From NCBI RefSeq assembly GCF_900176885.1, contig NZ_LT839648.1, forward strand, positions 3,508,039 to 3,572,038: DNA of 64,000 nucleotides, written 5' to 3'. Of this stretch, positions 42,084 through 51,747 are shown in pieces (the first letter of the stretch is position 1; each line of letters opens with the position of its first letter). Both the position numbers and the translations under genes were made by a program. Under the pieces are notes generated by a model. It had not been told where the DNA came from and did no database searches. It saw only the letters and a list, made by a program, of their open reading frames with translations. The stretch is from Oceanobacillus senegalensis. GTDB lineage: Bacteria; Bacillota; Bacilli; Bacillales; Amphibacillaceae.

Positions 42084-42572
42084 ATGTTAAATCGTGTCGT
42101 ATTAGTAGGCAGATTAACGAGGGATCCTGATTTACGTTATACGCCAACAGGAGTGGCTGTTGCTAACTTTAATATTGCAGTAAACCGGCCTTTTACAAAT
42201 CAACAAGGGAATCGTGAAGCTGACTTCATTAACTGCGTTACATGGCGCAGACAAGCAGAAAACCTTGCGAATTACATGAAAAAAGGTAGTATGATTGGTG
42301 TAGATGGTCGTGTGCAAACACGTACTTATGAAGGTCAGGACGGTAAGACTGTTTATGTAACAGAAGTTCAGGCTGAAAGTATTCAGTTTTTAGAAACAAA
42401 AGGATCTTCTGGTGGAGGTACAAATACATCAGGATTTCAACAAAATCCAAATCAGAACCAGTTTCAACCGAATCAATTCCAACCAAATCATAACCAAAAT
42501 CAACAACCAGAGGACCCATTTAAGAATAATGGGGAACCTATTGATATATCAGATGATGACTTACCATTTTAG
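42084..42572 (+). CDS. ssb: Single-stranded DNA-binding protein
   Basis: A 162-residue SSB. The OB fold (1-105) has [23 protein letters not shown] and [20 protein letters not shown] Gln/Asn/Pro-rich linker follows (about 115-150). The tail DISDDDLPF recruits PriA, RecO, RecG and others. An in-frame GTG at 42075 exists, but ATG 42084 follows AAGGAG at proper spacing and matches the family start. Confidence 0.97.
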   Translation: MLNRVVLVGRLTRDPDLRYTPTGVAVANFNIAVNRPFTNQQGNREADFINCVTWRRQAENLANYMKKGSMIGVDGRVQTRTYEGQDGKTVYVTEVQAESIQFLETKGSSGGGTNTSGFQQNPNQNQFQPNQFQPNHNQNQQPEDPFKNNGEPIDISDDDLPF

Positions 42573-42619
42573 AGTATCGGACTTTAAAATGGAAAGAAGT
42601 ACAAAAAGGAGGGTTTTAA

Positions 42620-42850
42620 ATGGCAGCTCGTCGTGGTCGTGCAAAGCGTCGTAAAGTTTGTTACTTTACAGCAAACGGAATTACACACATTGATTATAAA
42701 GATGTTGATTTATTAAGACGTTTCATTTCTGAGCGTGGAAAAATTCTTCCTCGTCGTGTAACTGGAACTTCTGCAAAATACCAACGTAAACTGACAAGAG
42801 CAATCAAACGTGCTCGTCAAATGGCATTATTGCCATACGTTGCAGACTGA
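42620..42850 (+). CDS. rpsR: Ribosomal protein bS18
   Basis: A 76-residue basic 30S protein with [38 protein letters not shown]. Last gene of rpsF-ssb-rpsR; AAAAAGGAGGG precedes the ATG. Confidence 0.98.
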   Translation: MAARRGRAKRRKVCYFTANGITHIDYKDVDLLRRFISERGKILPRRVTGTSAKYQRKLTRAIKRARQMALLPYVAD

Positions 42851-42855
42851 TTGAA

Positions 42856-42899
42856 GAAACCTCTAACCAAGTATGATTACTTGATTAGAGGTTTTTTTA
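42856..42899 (+). terminator. Terminator of the rpsF operon
   Basis: AACCTCTAACCAAGTA / TACTTGATTAGAGGTT, a 16-bp stem with a G-U pair, followed by TTTTT. Confidence 0.93.
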
Positions 42900-42989
42900 G
42901 GCTAAAATGATTTTATATATTTTGTGTGATGTTGTTATTGCATAAAAAATATATAATGTTCATTAACTTGATGCTAGCTGTGCGTGTCG

Positions 42990-43117
42990 ATTTTTGCTGC
43001 GGGGCTTACATGCACGTGCCTTTTTAGCAGGACTGGGAAGGCTTCGTCAGCGTCACATCTTCGTTAGATAAAGCAATTTTCTTTTCAAGGAGTTGACTGT
43101 ACTCCGTTCCAATCAAT
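42990..43117 (+). repeat. Dispersed intergenic repeat R1, copy 2
   Basis: Aligns with the minus strand of 470-617: AGGAC-GGAAGGCTTCG, AGCGTCACATC, TTTTCAAGGAGT and ACTCCGTTCCAATCAA. It fills most of the 397-base gap after rpsR, followed by an R2 element. Confidence 0.75.
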
Positions 43118-43159
43118 TATAGTAATGGAACTCTTATAATCTAATTAATTGTACAATAA

Positions 43160-43215
43160 AAGCGAGTAGCAATGTACAAATCTAGCGGAGTGTATTTCCG
43201 TAGCGGTAATTCTCC
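43160..43215 (+). repeat. Dispersed intergenic repeat R2, copy b
   Basis: GCAATGTACAAATCTAGCGG followed by AGTGTATTTCCGTAGCGGTAAT aligns with 32332-32377 and 49191-49226. Confidence 0.75.
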
Positions 43216-43247
43216 TACTTCCTCATATTCTCTCAATGAGTATTTAT

Positions 43248-43733
43248 TCATTTCACTCTTCGTTTTGGATAAATCATAATCATTTTAACCAATAATCCCA
43301 TCGTATAAATGAAGGCCAGGAGTAAATAAAGATTATTCATAGAAAAAAAGAATGCCAAGATACTGTATAATAATAACGGAATCGTTAATGTGAAAGCAGT
43401 CATTTTCCACAATAGAGAATAGTGAAGCTTTCGATTTACGATGTGCGTGATTATTTTACCGAAATAAGCAATAATTGAAATTAAAGCAAATACAATAATA
43501 GTTAATGGGAGATAATAGAATATAAAAAAGTAAATTAGTTTAAATAAAACATTAATATTTGAACTGAAGCTTGTTGTATCCGTCATCCGGTCCACTAGTG
43601 TGGGAATAGATACAATGAATAATAAGATAAATATATAAAATACAGCGATGTCTAAACCAACACGATTAAGGCTAAATAGTGCTTTTTTATTTGGTAATTG
43701 AATACTTTTTTTAAAAACATGCCAAAAAATCAT
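43248..43733 (-). CDS. Short DUF1189-like membrane protein
   Basis: A 161-residue protein with four predicted membrane segments. The opening FWHVFKKSIQLPNKKALFSLNRVGLDIAVFY and the later NRKLHYSLLWKMTAFTLTIPLLL recall DUF1189 proteins. Those are usually about 250-260 residues, so this is a shortened or internally deleted relative. AAGGAG precedes the ATG. The function is unknown. Confidence 0.65.
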   Translation of the reverse strand: MIFWHVFKKSIQLPNKKALFSLNRVGLDIAVFYIFILLFIVSIPTLVDRMTDTTSFSSNINVLFKLIYFFIFYYLPLTIIVFALISIIAYFGKIITHIVNRKLHYSLLWKMTAFTLTIPLLLYSILAFFFSMNNLYLLLAFIYTMGLLVKMIMIYPKRRVK

Positions 43734-44054
43734 TTTTTTCTCCTTATTGAATATGGTTTGATAATACCTTTATTATAGTAGAAGTGATGTATAAAATTGT
43801 ATAATAACTTTGAAGAAAAGTTGATATTTCTTCAATTATTAACAAAAAGTAACAATCATCTTGATAGGGTATATGCGTTATAATGGGTCTAGATAAAAAT
43901 TTTAGTTCCGTTCACACTTTAGATCACAATGATTAATATAAGAGGCACCAATCCGAATACTAGTTCTATTTTTTTCGACAACAATTTCTCTTTGTTTCAT
44001 GTTATCATGTAGTATATTATATCATTAGTTATAGATGTTTAGTTGAGGTGTCTT

Positions 44055-44999
44055 ATGAATCAATCAAAGATGTTAAAAGATGGTATTGTACTATTAATCA
44101 TTTTTATGATTTTACTGTTTATTACCATTTCTATACCAGTTTTACCAATGATTAGTATTTTTCTATTGCCACTTCCATTTGTTATATTTGCTGCAAGATA
44201 TAATTGGAAATCATCATTACTTATGCTTATGGTAGCCATGGTTATTACCGCCATGATATCTGTGTTTCTCATTATCATACCAGCTGTTATGGGATTTGCA
44301 GGGATTATGATTGGAAGTGCAATTTATAAAGGTTTATCATCATATGAAACCTTAGCAAGGGGAACGTTTGGATTTATTATTGGCCTACTCTCCCTATTTG
44401 TCATTAGTCAATCTATATTTCAAGTAAGTTGGACAGAAGATCTTCAAAGGGGAGTATCTGAGTCCATGGAAATGAGCTCTTCTGTCCTAGATGAATTTGG
44501 TCTAGAAAGCCAAGCACAATTGGAAGAATTTGAAGAGATGATGCAACAACAAATCAATTACCTGATAGATATTTTCCCTGTATTTTTAGTTGTATCTGCA
44601 TTGATTCTAGCCTTTATTACGCAATGGATTAGTTATAAGATATTAAATCAATTGGAAAAGATGGATCTGGTTTTTCCACCATTTCGGACATTACGGATAC
44701 CATCCGTATTTCTATGGATATATTTAGTTGTTCTCATTCTGTCATTTGTGGAACCAAATACAGGAAGTGCATTATATGTTGTAATTCAAAATGTATTAGT
44801 AATGGTTAGTATTTTATTAACTATCCAAGGGTTCTCGTTTATTTTCTTCTATTCTCATCATAAACATTTATCCAAGGCAATTCCTATATTGAGTATCATA
44901 TTAGCAATTCTGTTACCATTTCTTATAAGCTTGATACGAATCATAGGAATTATCGATATTGGTTTTAAAATGAGAGACCGTTTAATTCAAAATAAATAA
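44055..44999 (+). CDS. yybS: YybS-like membrane protein (DUF2232)
   Basis: A 314-residue protein with about eight membrane segments and a short soluble, acidic loop (about 140-172). It is identified by position between rpsR and gdpP and by the DUF2232-like ISIPVLPMISIFLLPLPFVIFAARY. In the family the fold resembles S components of ECF transporters, but its role is unknown. ATG 44055 follows GAGGTG; an upstream in-frame TTG at 44043 is less likely. The 321-base gap before it holds a TATAAT but no clear -35. Confidence 0.85.
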   Translation: MNQSKMLKDGIVLLIIFMILLFITISIPVLPMISIFLLPLPFVIFAARYNWKSSLLMLMVAMVITAMISVFLIIIPAVMGFAGIMIGSAIYKGLSSYETLARGTFGFIIGLLSLFVISQSIFQVSWTEDLQRGVSESMEMSSSVLDEFGLESQAQLEEFEEMMQQQINYLIDIFPVFLVVSALILAFITQWISYKILNQLEKMDLVFPPFRTLRIPSVFLWIYLVVLILSFVEPNTGSALYVVIQNVLVMVSILLTIQGFSFIFFYSHHKHLSKAIPILSIILAILLPFLISLIRIIGIIDIGFKMRDRLIQNK

Positions 45000-45022
45000 C
45001 TAACCTGAGGATGTATAAGTGT

Positions 45023-45060
45023 GTGTTCAAAAGGGAGGATAAACCGGACATTTTGAACAC
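45023..45060 (+). repeat. TGTTCAAAA hairpin repeat R4, copy C
   Basis: GTGTTCAAAAGGGAGGATAA followed by ACCGGACATTTTGAACAC. The ends form a 9-10 bp stem. It lies 49 bases before gdpP and is oriented with it. Confidence 0.75.
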
Positions 45061-45108
45061 CATCTAGAAGCAGCCTTAAAGGAACAGTTTTTTAGGAGCT
45101 GAAAAACG

Positions 45109-47082
45109 ATGCCGGATTTCCAAAGAAAACCAAAACTTAGCAGGCACTTATGGGTGATCTATTTCTTATCCATCATTCTGTTAATGTTTATATGGTATTT
45201 TGAATGGATACTAGGAATTATCATGAGTGTATTATTAGTTGCTTCTTTTTACTATACTATACGGACAGAGAGAACCTTAATGGACGAAACAGAAGCATAC
45301 ATTTCAACGATTTCACATCGTATAAAAAGAGTAGGTGAGGAAGCACTATTAGAGATGCCATTTGGAATCATTTTGTTTAATGATGAGTATCAAATCGAAT
45401 GGTCTAACCCTTACATGAATTCATTTAGTGAGGAGGATACCCTAGTCGGTGAATCTCTAAGTGTTCTTTCCGAGAAACTTATTCCAATGATTAAAGAGAA
45501 TAAAGAGGAAGTATGGATTGATTTGGGCGAATATAAACTACGTACGATTATTCGCAAAGAAGAACGTCTACTATACTTTCTTGATCGTACATCTCAGGTG
45601 GAACTAGAAACACGGTACCAAGATGAAAAAACGGTAATAGCTTTTATCTTTTTAGATAACTATGAAGAGATAACACAAAACATGGATGATACAGCTAAGA
45701 GTCAGTTAAATTCAGAGGTAACATCTGTCTTAAATAAATGGGCGGGTGATTACGGCCTTTATTTGAAACGTACCTCACAGGAAAGATTTATAGCTGTAGG
45801 TACAAAGGAAATTCTAGAACGGTTGGAAAAGGCAAAATTTGATATTTTAGATGTAGTGCGGGAATTGATAGGAGAGCAGAACAATCCGGTTACACTTAGT
45901 ATTGGAGTTGGAACAGGGAATTTTACACTTCCCGATTTAGGGGAGCTTGCTCAATCCTGTCTAGATTTAGCGTTAGGACGTGGTGGTGACCAGGTCGCTA
46001 TTAAAGATGAAACGGGCAAGGTTCGTTTCTATGGTGGAAAAACCAATCCAATGGAAAAGAGAACACGTGTTAGAGCTCGTGTTATTTCTCATGCATTAAC
46101 GGAATTGGTAAAAGCTAGTGACAAAGTGATTATCATGGGACATAAGTCACCTGATATGGACTCTGTCGGTTCAGCTATTGGTGTCTTAAATATTGCCAAA
46201 ACGAATGATGTCGATGGATATATTGTATTTGACCCTGATGATGTAGATACAGGAGTATATCGATTGATTGAGTCCTTAAAAGAGGACGAAAATCTGTGGA
46301 AGCATTTTATTGAACCATTTGAAGCTGAGGAAATAATGACCAATCAAAGCTTAATCGTTGTTGTAGATACACATAAACCATCGATGGTTGCAGATGCGAG
46401 TCTGTTGAAAAAAACAGATTATAAAGTAGTTATAGACCACCATCGCCGGGGAGAAGACTTTATTAAGAATCCTACTCTGGTTTATATGGAGCCATATGCT
46501 TCATCAACGGCAGAATTAGTGACAGAGTTATTGGAATATCAGCCTAAGGGTCTGAAGCTGAAGATGCTTGAAGCAACTGCACTATTAGCTGGGATTATTG
46601 TGGATACGAAGAGCTTTACACTTAGAACAGGCTCTAGAACCTTTGATGCGGCGTCCTATTTACGTTCGAAAGGTGCAGATACTGTTCTTGTTCAGCGGTT
46701 TATGAAAGAGGATATTGACCTTTATATTAAACGGAGTAAACTTATAGAGCGGACTGAGGTATTTAGGGATTCTGTTGCTATTTCTAAAGCGGAGCAAGGT
46801 GTTACCTATGGACCTGTATTAATTGCACAAGCGGCTGACACGCTTTTAACGATGACAGGAATTAATGCATCTTTCGTTATCTCAGAGAGAGATGATGGTA
46901 GAATAGGGATAAGTGCAAGATCCTTAGGTGATGTAAATGTTCAAGTTATTATGGAAAAAATGCATGGTGGTGGGCACTTAACGAATGCGGCTACTCAATT
47001 AGAAGACACTACCATTGAAGAAGCAGGAAACTTACTAAAGGATATTTTAGTGGAATATTTTGAGGGGAGAGAATCAGAATGA
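45109..47082 (+). CDS. gdpP: Cyclic-di-AMP phosphodiesterase GdpP
   Basis: A 657-residue membrane enzyme degrading c-di-AMP to pApA. Two N-terminal membrane helices (about 15-55) lead to a PAS-like haem-binding domain. A degenerate GGDEF domain follows, in which [12 protein letters not shown] stands in for GGDEF. The DHH domain has [23 protein letters not shown] and IDHHRRG for two Mn2+. A C-terminal DHHA1 domain has [11 protein letters not shown]. Its stop overlaps rplI by 4 bases. Confidence 0.96.
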   Translation: MPDFQRKPKLSRHLWVIYFLSIILLMFIWYFEWILGIIMSVLLVASFYYTIRTERTLMDETEAYISTISHRIKRVGEEALLEMPFGIILFNDEYQIEWSNPYMNSFSEEDTLVGESLSVLSEKLIPMIKENKEEVWIDLGEYKLRTIIRKEERLLYFLDRTSQVELETRYQDEKTVIAFIFLDNYEEITQNMDDTAKSQLNSEVTSVLNKWAGDYGLYLKRTSQERFIAVGTKEILERLEKAKFDILDVVRELIGEQNNPVTLSIGVGTGNFTLPDLGELAQSCLDLALGRGGDQVAIKDETGKVRFYGGKTNPMEKRTRVRARVISHALTELVKASDKVIIMGHKSPDMDSVGSAIGVLNIAKTNDVDGYIVFDPDDVDTGVYRLIESLKEDENLWKHFIEPFEAEEIMTNQSLIVVVDTHKPSMVADASLLKKTDYKVVIDHHRRGEDFIKNPTLVYMEPYASSTAELVTELLEYQPKGLKLKMLEATALLAGIIVDTKSFTLRTGSRTFDAASYLRSKGADTVLVQRFMKEDIDLYIKRSKLIERTEVFRDSVAISKAEQGVTYGPVLIAQAADTLLTMTGINASFVISERDDGRIGISARSLGDVNVQVIMEKMHGGGHLTNAATQLEDTTIEEAGNLLKDILVEYFEGRESE

Positions 47083-47525
47083 GAGTTATTTTCCTAAAAG
47101 ATGTTAAGGGCAAAGGAAAAAAAGGTGAAGTAAAGAACGTATCGGACGGCTATGCGCGTAATTACTTATTAAAAAATAATCTAGCAGAAGAAGCAACTTC
47201 TGGTAATTTAAAAGCATTAGAAGCGAAGAAACGTAAAAATGCTGAACTAGAACAACAAGAAAAAGATCAGGCAATGGAATTAAAAGAAAAGCTAACGAAA
47301 CAAGAGGTTGAATTAAAGGCAAAGGCTGGCGATGGTGGCCGTCTATTTGGTTCCATTACAAGTAAACAAATAGCAGAAGCACTGCATAAACAGTATGGTC
47401 ATAAAGTAGACAAGCGGAAAATCGAGTTGGATCAACCCATTCGTGCACTTGGATATACAAATGTTCCAGTGAAATTGCATCCAGAAGTAACTGGTACCAT
47501 TAAAGTACATGTTGTTGAAAAATAA
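47079..47525 (+). CDS. rplI: Ribosomal protein bL9
   Basis: A 148-residue 50S protein with an N-terminal globular domain ([30 protein letters not shown]). A long connecting helix ([20 protein letters not shown]) and the C-terminal domain follow. ATG overlaps the gdpP stop (ATGA), giving coupled translation. Confidence 0.98.
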   Translation: MRVIFLKDVKGKGKKGEVKNVSDGYARNYLLKNNLAEEATSGNLKALEAKKRKNAELEQQEKDQAMELKEKLTKQEVELKAKAGDGGRLFGSITSKQIAEALHKQYGHKVDKRKIELDQPIRALGYTNVPVKLHPEVTGTIKVHVVEK

Positions 47526-47555
47526 AGTGATTTTCTTTTCATATAATCAAATTCA

Positions 47556-47587
47556 AATAGAAATCGGCTTGTTAGCCGGTTTCTTCT
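47556..47587 (+). terminator. Terminator of gdpP-rplI
   Basis: AGAAATCGGC-TTGTTA-GCCGGTTTCT, then TCTAC; moderate U-tract. Confidence 0.7.
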
Positions 47588-47664
47588 ACTCTTACTATCA
47601 CTTCGGACACCCCTTCTTCACTAACAAACTTCTTAGATTATAAAACTAAAGGAGAGAAACATAT

Positions 47665-49035
47665 ATGAGCCAATCGTGGAATGATCGGACACCACCACAT
47701 AATATGGAAGCCGAACAATCTGTATTGGGTGCTATCTTTCTAGAACCAGAGGCCTTTTCAGCAGCTTCAGAGATATTGGTTGCTGAGGACTTTTACCGTG
47801 CTGGGCATCAGCGCATATTTGCTGCCATGATGAAGTTGGCCGACCGTGGTGAACCTATTGATGTTGTAACGGTTACTTCTTATTTAAATGACATGAAACA
47901 GTTAGATGAGGTTGGCGGTGTAGCTTATCTTACACAGTTAGCGGAAAGTGTACCAACCGCAGCTAATATTGAATATTATAGTAAAATTGTTGAGGAAAAG
48001 GCCATACTGAGAAGATTGATTCGTACGGCGACAGATATCGTTACTTCAAGTTATGAACATGAGGATCAGGTAGAAGATGTCCTTAATGATGCAGAAAAGG
48101 GTATTTTAGAGGTATCAGGTCAAAAGAATTCAGGAGCATTTAAATCTATTAAAGATGTCTTAATAGATGTTTATGATAATATAGAGTTATTACACCAGCA
48201 AAATGGAGATGTAACCGGTATTCCTACTGGTTTCAGAGATTTAGATAAAATAACGTCTGGCTTCCAACGTAATGACTTAATCATTATTGCTGCCCGTCCA
48301 TCTGTGGGTAAAACAGCTTTTGCACTGAATGTTGCCCAAAGTGTTGCAGTGAATACAGATGAAAATGTTGCGATTTTCAGTTTGGAGATGGGTGCGGATC
48401 AACTTGTACAACGTATGCTTTGTGCGGAAGGAAATATTGATTCACAGCGCCTGCGTAATGGACAACTTCAAGCAGATGATTGGAGTAAATTAACGATGGC
48501 CATGGGTTCTTTATCCAATGCTGGTATTTATATTGATGACTCACCAGGGGTCCGTGTTAGTGAGATTCGTTCTAAATGTAGAAGGCTTAAACAAGAACAT
48601 GGCCTTGGAATGATACTAATTGATTACTTGCAACTTATTCAGGGTAGTGGAAATTCAAAAGAAAACCGACAACAGGAAGTTTCAGAGATTTCCCGTTCCC
48701 TAAAAGGATTGGCTCGCGAATTAAATGTGCCACTTATAGCCCTATCACAGCTTTCCCGTGGAGTGGAATCGCGACAAGATAAGCGCCCAATGATGTCTGA
48801 CTTACGTGAATCGGGAAGTATTGAGCAGGATGCGGATATTGTAGGTTTCCTATATCGTGATGACTACTATGATCAGGAATCTGATAAACAAAATATCATC
48901 GAAATTATCCTTGCTAAGCAACGTAATGGTCCGGTTGGTTCAGTCGAATTAGCCTTTGTAAAGGAGTATAATAAATTCGTAGACTTGGATCACCGTTATG
49001 ATACAAGTGATATACCACCAGTACCTATGCAATAA
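47665..49035 (+). CDS. dnaB: Replicative DNA helicase (DnaB; DnaC in B. subtilis)
   Basis: A 456-residue hexameric helicase. The N-terminal domain has PHNMEAEQSVLGAIFL. The RecA-like motor has Walker A ARPSVGKTAFALN, Walker B LIDYLQLI and an arginine-finger region (SDLRESGSIEQDADIVGFLYR). Downstream of rplI as in B. subtilis, but purA does not follow. Confidence 0.98.
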   Translation: MSQSWNDRTPPHNMEAEQSVLGAIFLEPEAFSAASEILVAEDFYRAGHQRIFAAMMKLADRGEPIDVVTVTSYLNDMKQLDEVGGVAYLTQLAESVPTAANIEYYSKIVEEKAILRRLIRTATDIVTSSYEHEDQVEDVLNDAEKGILEVSGQKNSGAFKSIKDVLIDVYDNIELLHQQNGDVTGIPTGFRDLDKITSGFQRNDLIIIAARPSVGKTAFALNVAQSVAVNTDENVAIFSLEMGADQLVQRMLCAEGNIDSQRLRNGQLQADDWSKLTMAMGSLSNAGIYIDDSPGVRVSEIRSKCRRLKQEHGLGMILIDYLQLIQGSGNSKENRQQEVSEISRSLKGLARELNVPLIALSQLSRGVESRQDKRPMMSDLRESGSIEQDADIVGFLYRDDYYDQESDKQNIIEIILAKQRNGPVGSVELAFVKEYNKFVDLDHRYDTSDIPPVPMQ

Positions 49036-49070
49036 AGATACAATTAAACTAGTTTAATTTTTACTATAAT

Positions 49071-49107
49071 CACGCTTAGAGATTTTTTAGCTCTAAGCGT
49101 ATTTTTT
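49071..49107 (+). terminator. Terminator of dnaB
   Basis: ACGCTTAGAG / CTCTAAGCGT 10-bp stem, then ATTTTTTG. Confidence 0.9.
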
Positions 49108-49184
49108 GCTGCTTTTCCCAATTGGTTTCTAATTATGTTTCATTTTTCTTAGTAGAAAGATGATGTGCAATAGCTATCATTTGA

Positions 49185-49245
49185 GCAAAAAGCACCAACT
49201 AGCGAAGTGTATTTCCGTAGTGGTAATAGTACACCAATCATCTGT
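49185..49245 (+). repeat. Dispersed intergenic repeat R2, copy c
   Basis: AACTAGCGAAGTGTATTTCC followed by GTAGTGGTAAT shares the core of 43182-43210. CACCAATCAT then matches CACTAATCAT in the copy at 32298-32434. Confidence 0.7.
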
Positions 49246-49318
49246 GAAAGATTACTGCGCACTATATCTTTAATGTGCATAAAACTACAATCTTTAAGAA
49301 AACGGCCATTTTTAAATA

Positions 49319-49939
49319 TTATCTTAATCCCTTTGTCATAATCGGGTATAGATTCCCTCCTAATGCAAAGGTTGCTCTACCACTTTCCTCCGATACAACA
49401 AGTACTAACGCATCGGTTAATTCGCTTATTCCAAGTGCTGCACGGTGTCTTGTGCCGATTTTCTTAAGATTAACCTTTTTATTGGATACAGGTAAAATAT
49501 TTGCAGCAGAGACAATTTTATTATTACAGACTAATACGGCTCCATCATGTAATGGATTACCAGAGTAAAAAATGGATTCAAGTAATGGAGCAGATAATTC
49601 AGCATGGATAGGGACACCAGAATGGATGAACCGGGTTAGGTCATCGTTTCGTTGAATAACAATTAATGCCCCATGGTTTCTTTGAGAAAGATGCTGAATA
49701 GCAGTAGCTAGAACATCAAATTGTTTCGTAAAAGGGGCAAGATATCTACGCAGGTAATAAGAAGCTGCATTTACTTGTACATCGTGAAATAAATGGTGGA
49801 GTTCCTCAAACTCATTCAATACCGAAGATTCCCTTTGATCTATGGTTATAAGCATTTGTTGTATTTCCTGGGATAACCGTTCTAAGTTTCCTTTTAAATG
49901 ATTGAACATAGAGATCGTTATACCTGGGTTAGAAGGCAT
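49319..49939 (-). CDS. cdaS: Sporulation-type diadenylate cyclase CdaS
   Basis: A 206-residue c-di-AMP synthase. Two N-terminal helices (about 10-60) act as an inhibitory YojJ-type domain. The DAC domain follows with DGA at 132-134 (LHDGAVL) and RHR at 164-166 (GTRHRAALG), both catalytic. Length equals B. subtilis CdaS (YojJ, 207 aa). It is not the membrane CdaA or the DNA-scanning DisA. ATG 49939 follows a G7 tract; a further ATG at 49954 would place that tract inside the coding sequence. Confidence 0.93.
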   Translation of the reverse strand: MPSNPGITISMFNHLKGNLERLSQEIQQMLITIDQRESSVLNEFEELHHLFHDVQVNAASYYLRRYLAPFTKQFDVLATAIQHLSQRNHGALIVIQRNDDLTRFIHSGVPIHAELSAPLLESIFYSGNPLHDGAVLVCNNKIVSAANILPVSNKKVNLKKIGTRHRAALGISELTDALVLVVSEESGRATFALGGNLYPIMTKGLR

Positions 49940-50028
49940 TTTTTTCCCCCCCATAAAAACTAAAGGTTTTTATTTATTTTTAACTTGTTACGGTTTCTTA
50001 TTCACTGCTGATAAAATGGGTATATTAA

Positions 50029-50068
50029 AAGCATGCCTATCGTTCTGAGTTGCTAGACATGCTTTTTC
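50029..50068. terminator. Terminator between sppA-RDD genes and cdaS
   Basis: AAAAGCATG / CATGCTTTTT arms with a roughly 24-base loop, T/A runs on both sides. Confidence 0.6.
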
Positions 50069-50150
50069 TCCTGATTTCCTATTGCATAGCTTATTTATCT
50101 TCTCTTAATAAATATTCATTTTCATCGTTTTATTTGTCACTTAAATCCTT

Positions 50151-50615
50151 TCACACATGGATAACCCTCGTATCCGCAAGCATATCGTGAATTCCTTGCT
50201 TCTCCTCTTTTACGGCAACGACGATATAGAGGAAAGCCGTAAACCAAAAAACACGGTGGAAAAACCGTCCAACAACCTCCCGAAATAGTAGGTCACTCCA
50301 GCTTAGTGACTGTCTATCTTCTCTAATTACTTTTAGACCAAATATCATCTTTCCAAGTGTTTGATTAAAATATTTGGTCATTAGTAAAAAATAAATGTAA
50401 AAAACCAAACTGCTTGCTATACCAGCTAGAGTCCAAAATCCTATATCAACACTCTTCCCATCATTTATAAAATGCAATGGACTAAGTAAGATGCCATTCA
50501 AGCTAAAAACAATCAGTAGATCTGCTAAATATGCCCAAAAACGCATCCAAAAGCCGGCATATTTTATTGTTTCTATTTCCTCATTTGTAACTGGAATTGT
50601 TTCTTCACTCATCAT
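50151..50615 (-). CDS. RDD family membrane protein (YteJ-like)
   Basis: A 154-residue protein with three membrane segments and the RDD hallmarks AGFWMRFWAYLADLLIVFSL, TLGKMIFGLKVIREDRQSLSW and LLFREVVGRFF. In B. subtilis yteJ, an RDD gene, follows sppA just as here. It probably helps SppA activity or ion homeostasis (inference). Confidence 0.9.
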   Translation of the reverse strand: MMSEETIPVTNEEIETIKYAGFWMRFWAYLADLLIVFSLNGILLSPLHFINDGKSVDIGFWTLAGIASSLVFYIYFLLMTKYFNQTLGKMIFGLKVIREDRQSLSWSDLLFREVVGRFFHRVFWFTAFLYIVVAVKEEKQGIHDMLADTRVIHV

Positions 50616-50624
50616 ATACCCCCC

Positions 50625-51617
50625 TTACTCCGAATAAAGATACATGGCTTGTGGTGCATTGGATTGTCGGAGTAATTCAACCAAGCTATCCATTTTTCCT
50701 TGTGAGCCCAAGCTCGACTTTAAGGTCATGCCGATATATTGATAAATCCCTAGGCCACTTTTGTATTCCACAACTTTTGCATTCTCTAATTGATGCTCTT
50801 CCTTCATGCTGGCTATCGCATCATCAAGTGTACCTAGACTATCAACAAGGCCTAATTCAAAGGCTTGTGATCCTGTATAAACCCGCCCATCGCCAAGTTC
50901 TCTGACCCTTTCATCTGAAAGTTCTCTACCTTCCACAATCACTTGCACGAAGTCATCATAAAGGTCATCTATCATTGTTTGGAGAATTTGCCGCTCTTCT
51001 TCAGTCATTTCCCGTGACGCAGACATAATATCTTTAAATTCACCACTTTTAATGGTATTAAAATCAATACCAAGCTGATTTGCTAGTTCAGTAAAATTGA
51101 TACTTTCCATAATGACACCAATAGAGCCAGTTAATGTTGCTGGATGGGCAATTATTTTATCTGCAGGTGCAGAAATATAATAACCGCCGGAAGCAGCTGT
51201 GTTTCCCATTGAAACGTATACAGGCTTCCCATGCCTTTCTTGGACTTCTTTTATTTTATCGTGGATTTCTGCACTTTCAACGACACCTCCTCCTGGTGTA
51301 TTTACCCTTAGTATGATTCCCTTGATAGTGGAATCTTCTCCAGCTTCTTCAATCATTTGTAAGAATTGATTATGATTATATGTTGTGGTATTAAACGCAT
51401 TGGTAGATGTATCTTGGATAATCCCATTTAAGCGAATCACTGCAATTTTATTTAACGATGATCCTTCCTCTAGGATATCTTCTTCAAATTTACCTACATC
51501 AAAATTCATTAACTTCTCCAAGTCAGCGGTCATTATGCGAGTAACTGCTTGGAATCCAATAGAAAATACAAAAAGAATGATTGCTATGGTTAGGGCAATC
51601 CATCTTTTACGTGTCAT
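50625..51617 (-). CDS. sppA: Signal peptide peptidase SppA
   Basis: A 330-residue membrane-anchored serine peptidase of the Ser/Lys-dyad type, cutting remnant signal peptides. There is one N-terminal membrane helix (about 7-27). The nucleophile Ser is in NTAASGGYYISAPAD and the general-base Lys in NTIKSGEFKDIMSASR. An upstream ATG at 51623 directly abuts the GGAGGAGG. ATG 51617 has proper spacing and is preferred. Confidence 0.95.
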   Translation of the reverse strand: MTRKRWIALTIAIILFVFSIGFQAVTRIMTADLEKLMNFDVGKFEEDILEEGSSLNKIAVIRLNGIIQDTSTNAFNTTTYNHNQFLQMIEEAGEDSTIKGIILRVNTPGGGVVESAEIHDKIKEVQERHGKPVYVSMGNTAASGGYYISAPADKIIAHPATLTGSIGVIMESINFTELANQLGIDFNTIKSGEFKDIMSASREMTEEERQILQTMIDDLYDDFVQVIVEGRELSDERVRELGDGRVYTGSQAFELGLVDSLGTLDDAIASMKEEHQLENAKVVEYKSGLGIYQYIGMTLKSSLGSQGKMDSLVELLRQSNAPQAMYLYSE

Positions 51618-51688
51618 GTGCATCCTCCTCCTTCAAATAGGTATTATAACCATATCTTACCATTCCCTTTATGAATGATCTTAATTAT

Positions 51689-51718
51689 TTGACTTGAATA
51701 CTATAGGGGGGTATAGTA
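51689..51718 (+). promoter_or_regulatory. csoR-copA promoter and CsoR operator
   Basis: -35 TTGACT (51689-51694), 17 bases, -10 TATAGT (51712-51717). The interrupted palindrome ATACTAT-AGGGGGG-TATAGTA at 51698-51718 lies across the spacer and -10. It is a classic G-tract CsoR operator, so the repressor can exclude polymerase until Cu(I) binds. Confidence 0.87.
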
Positions 51719-51747
51719 AAAGTACAAATAAAAAGGAAGTGATTTAT

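Noticed and set aside
43860-43900. TTGATA and TATAAT before yybS as a promoter
   Set aside because: The spacer is only 12 bases; no alternative -35 at 16-18 bases.
49940-50010. Possible SigG promoter of cdaS (TGAATA on the minus strand at 49999-50004)
   Set aside because: The -35 fits but the position of the -10 reads AAAAATA instead of CATACTA, too weak to list.
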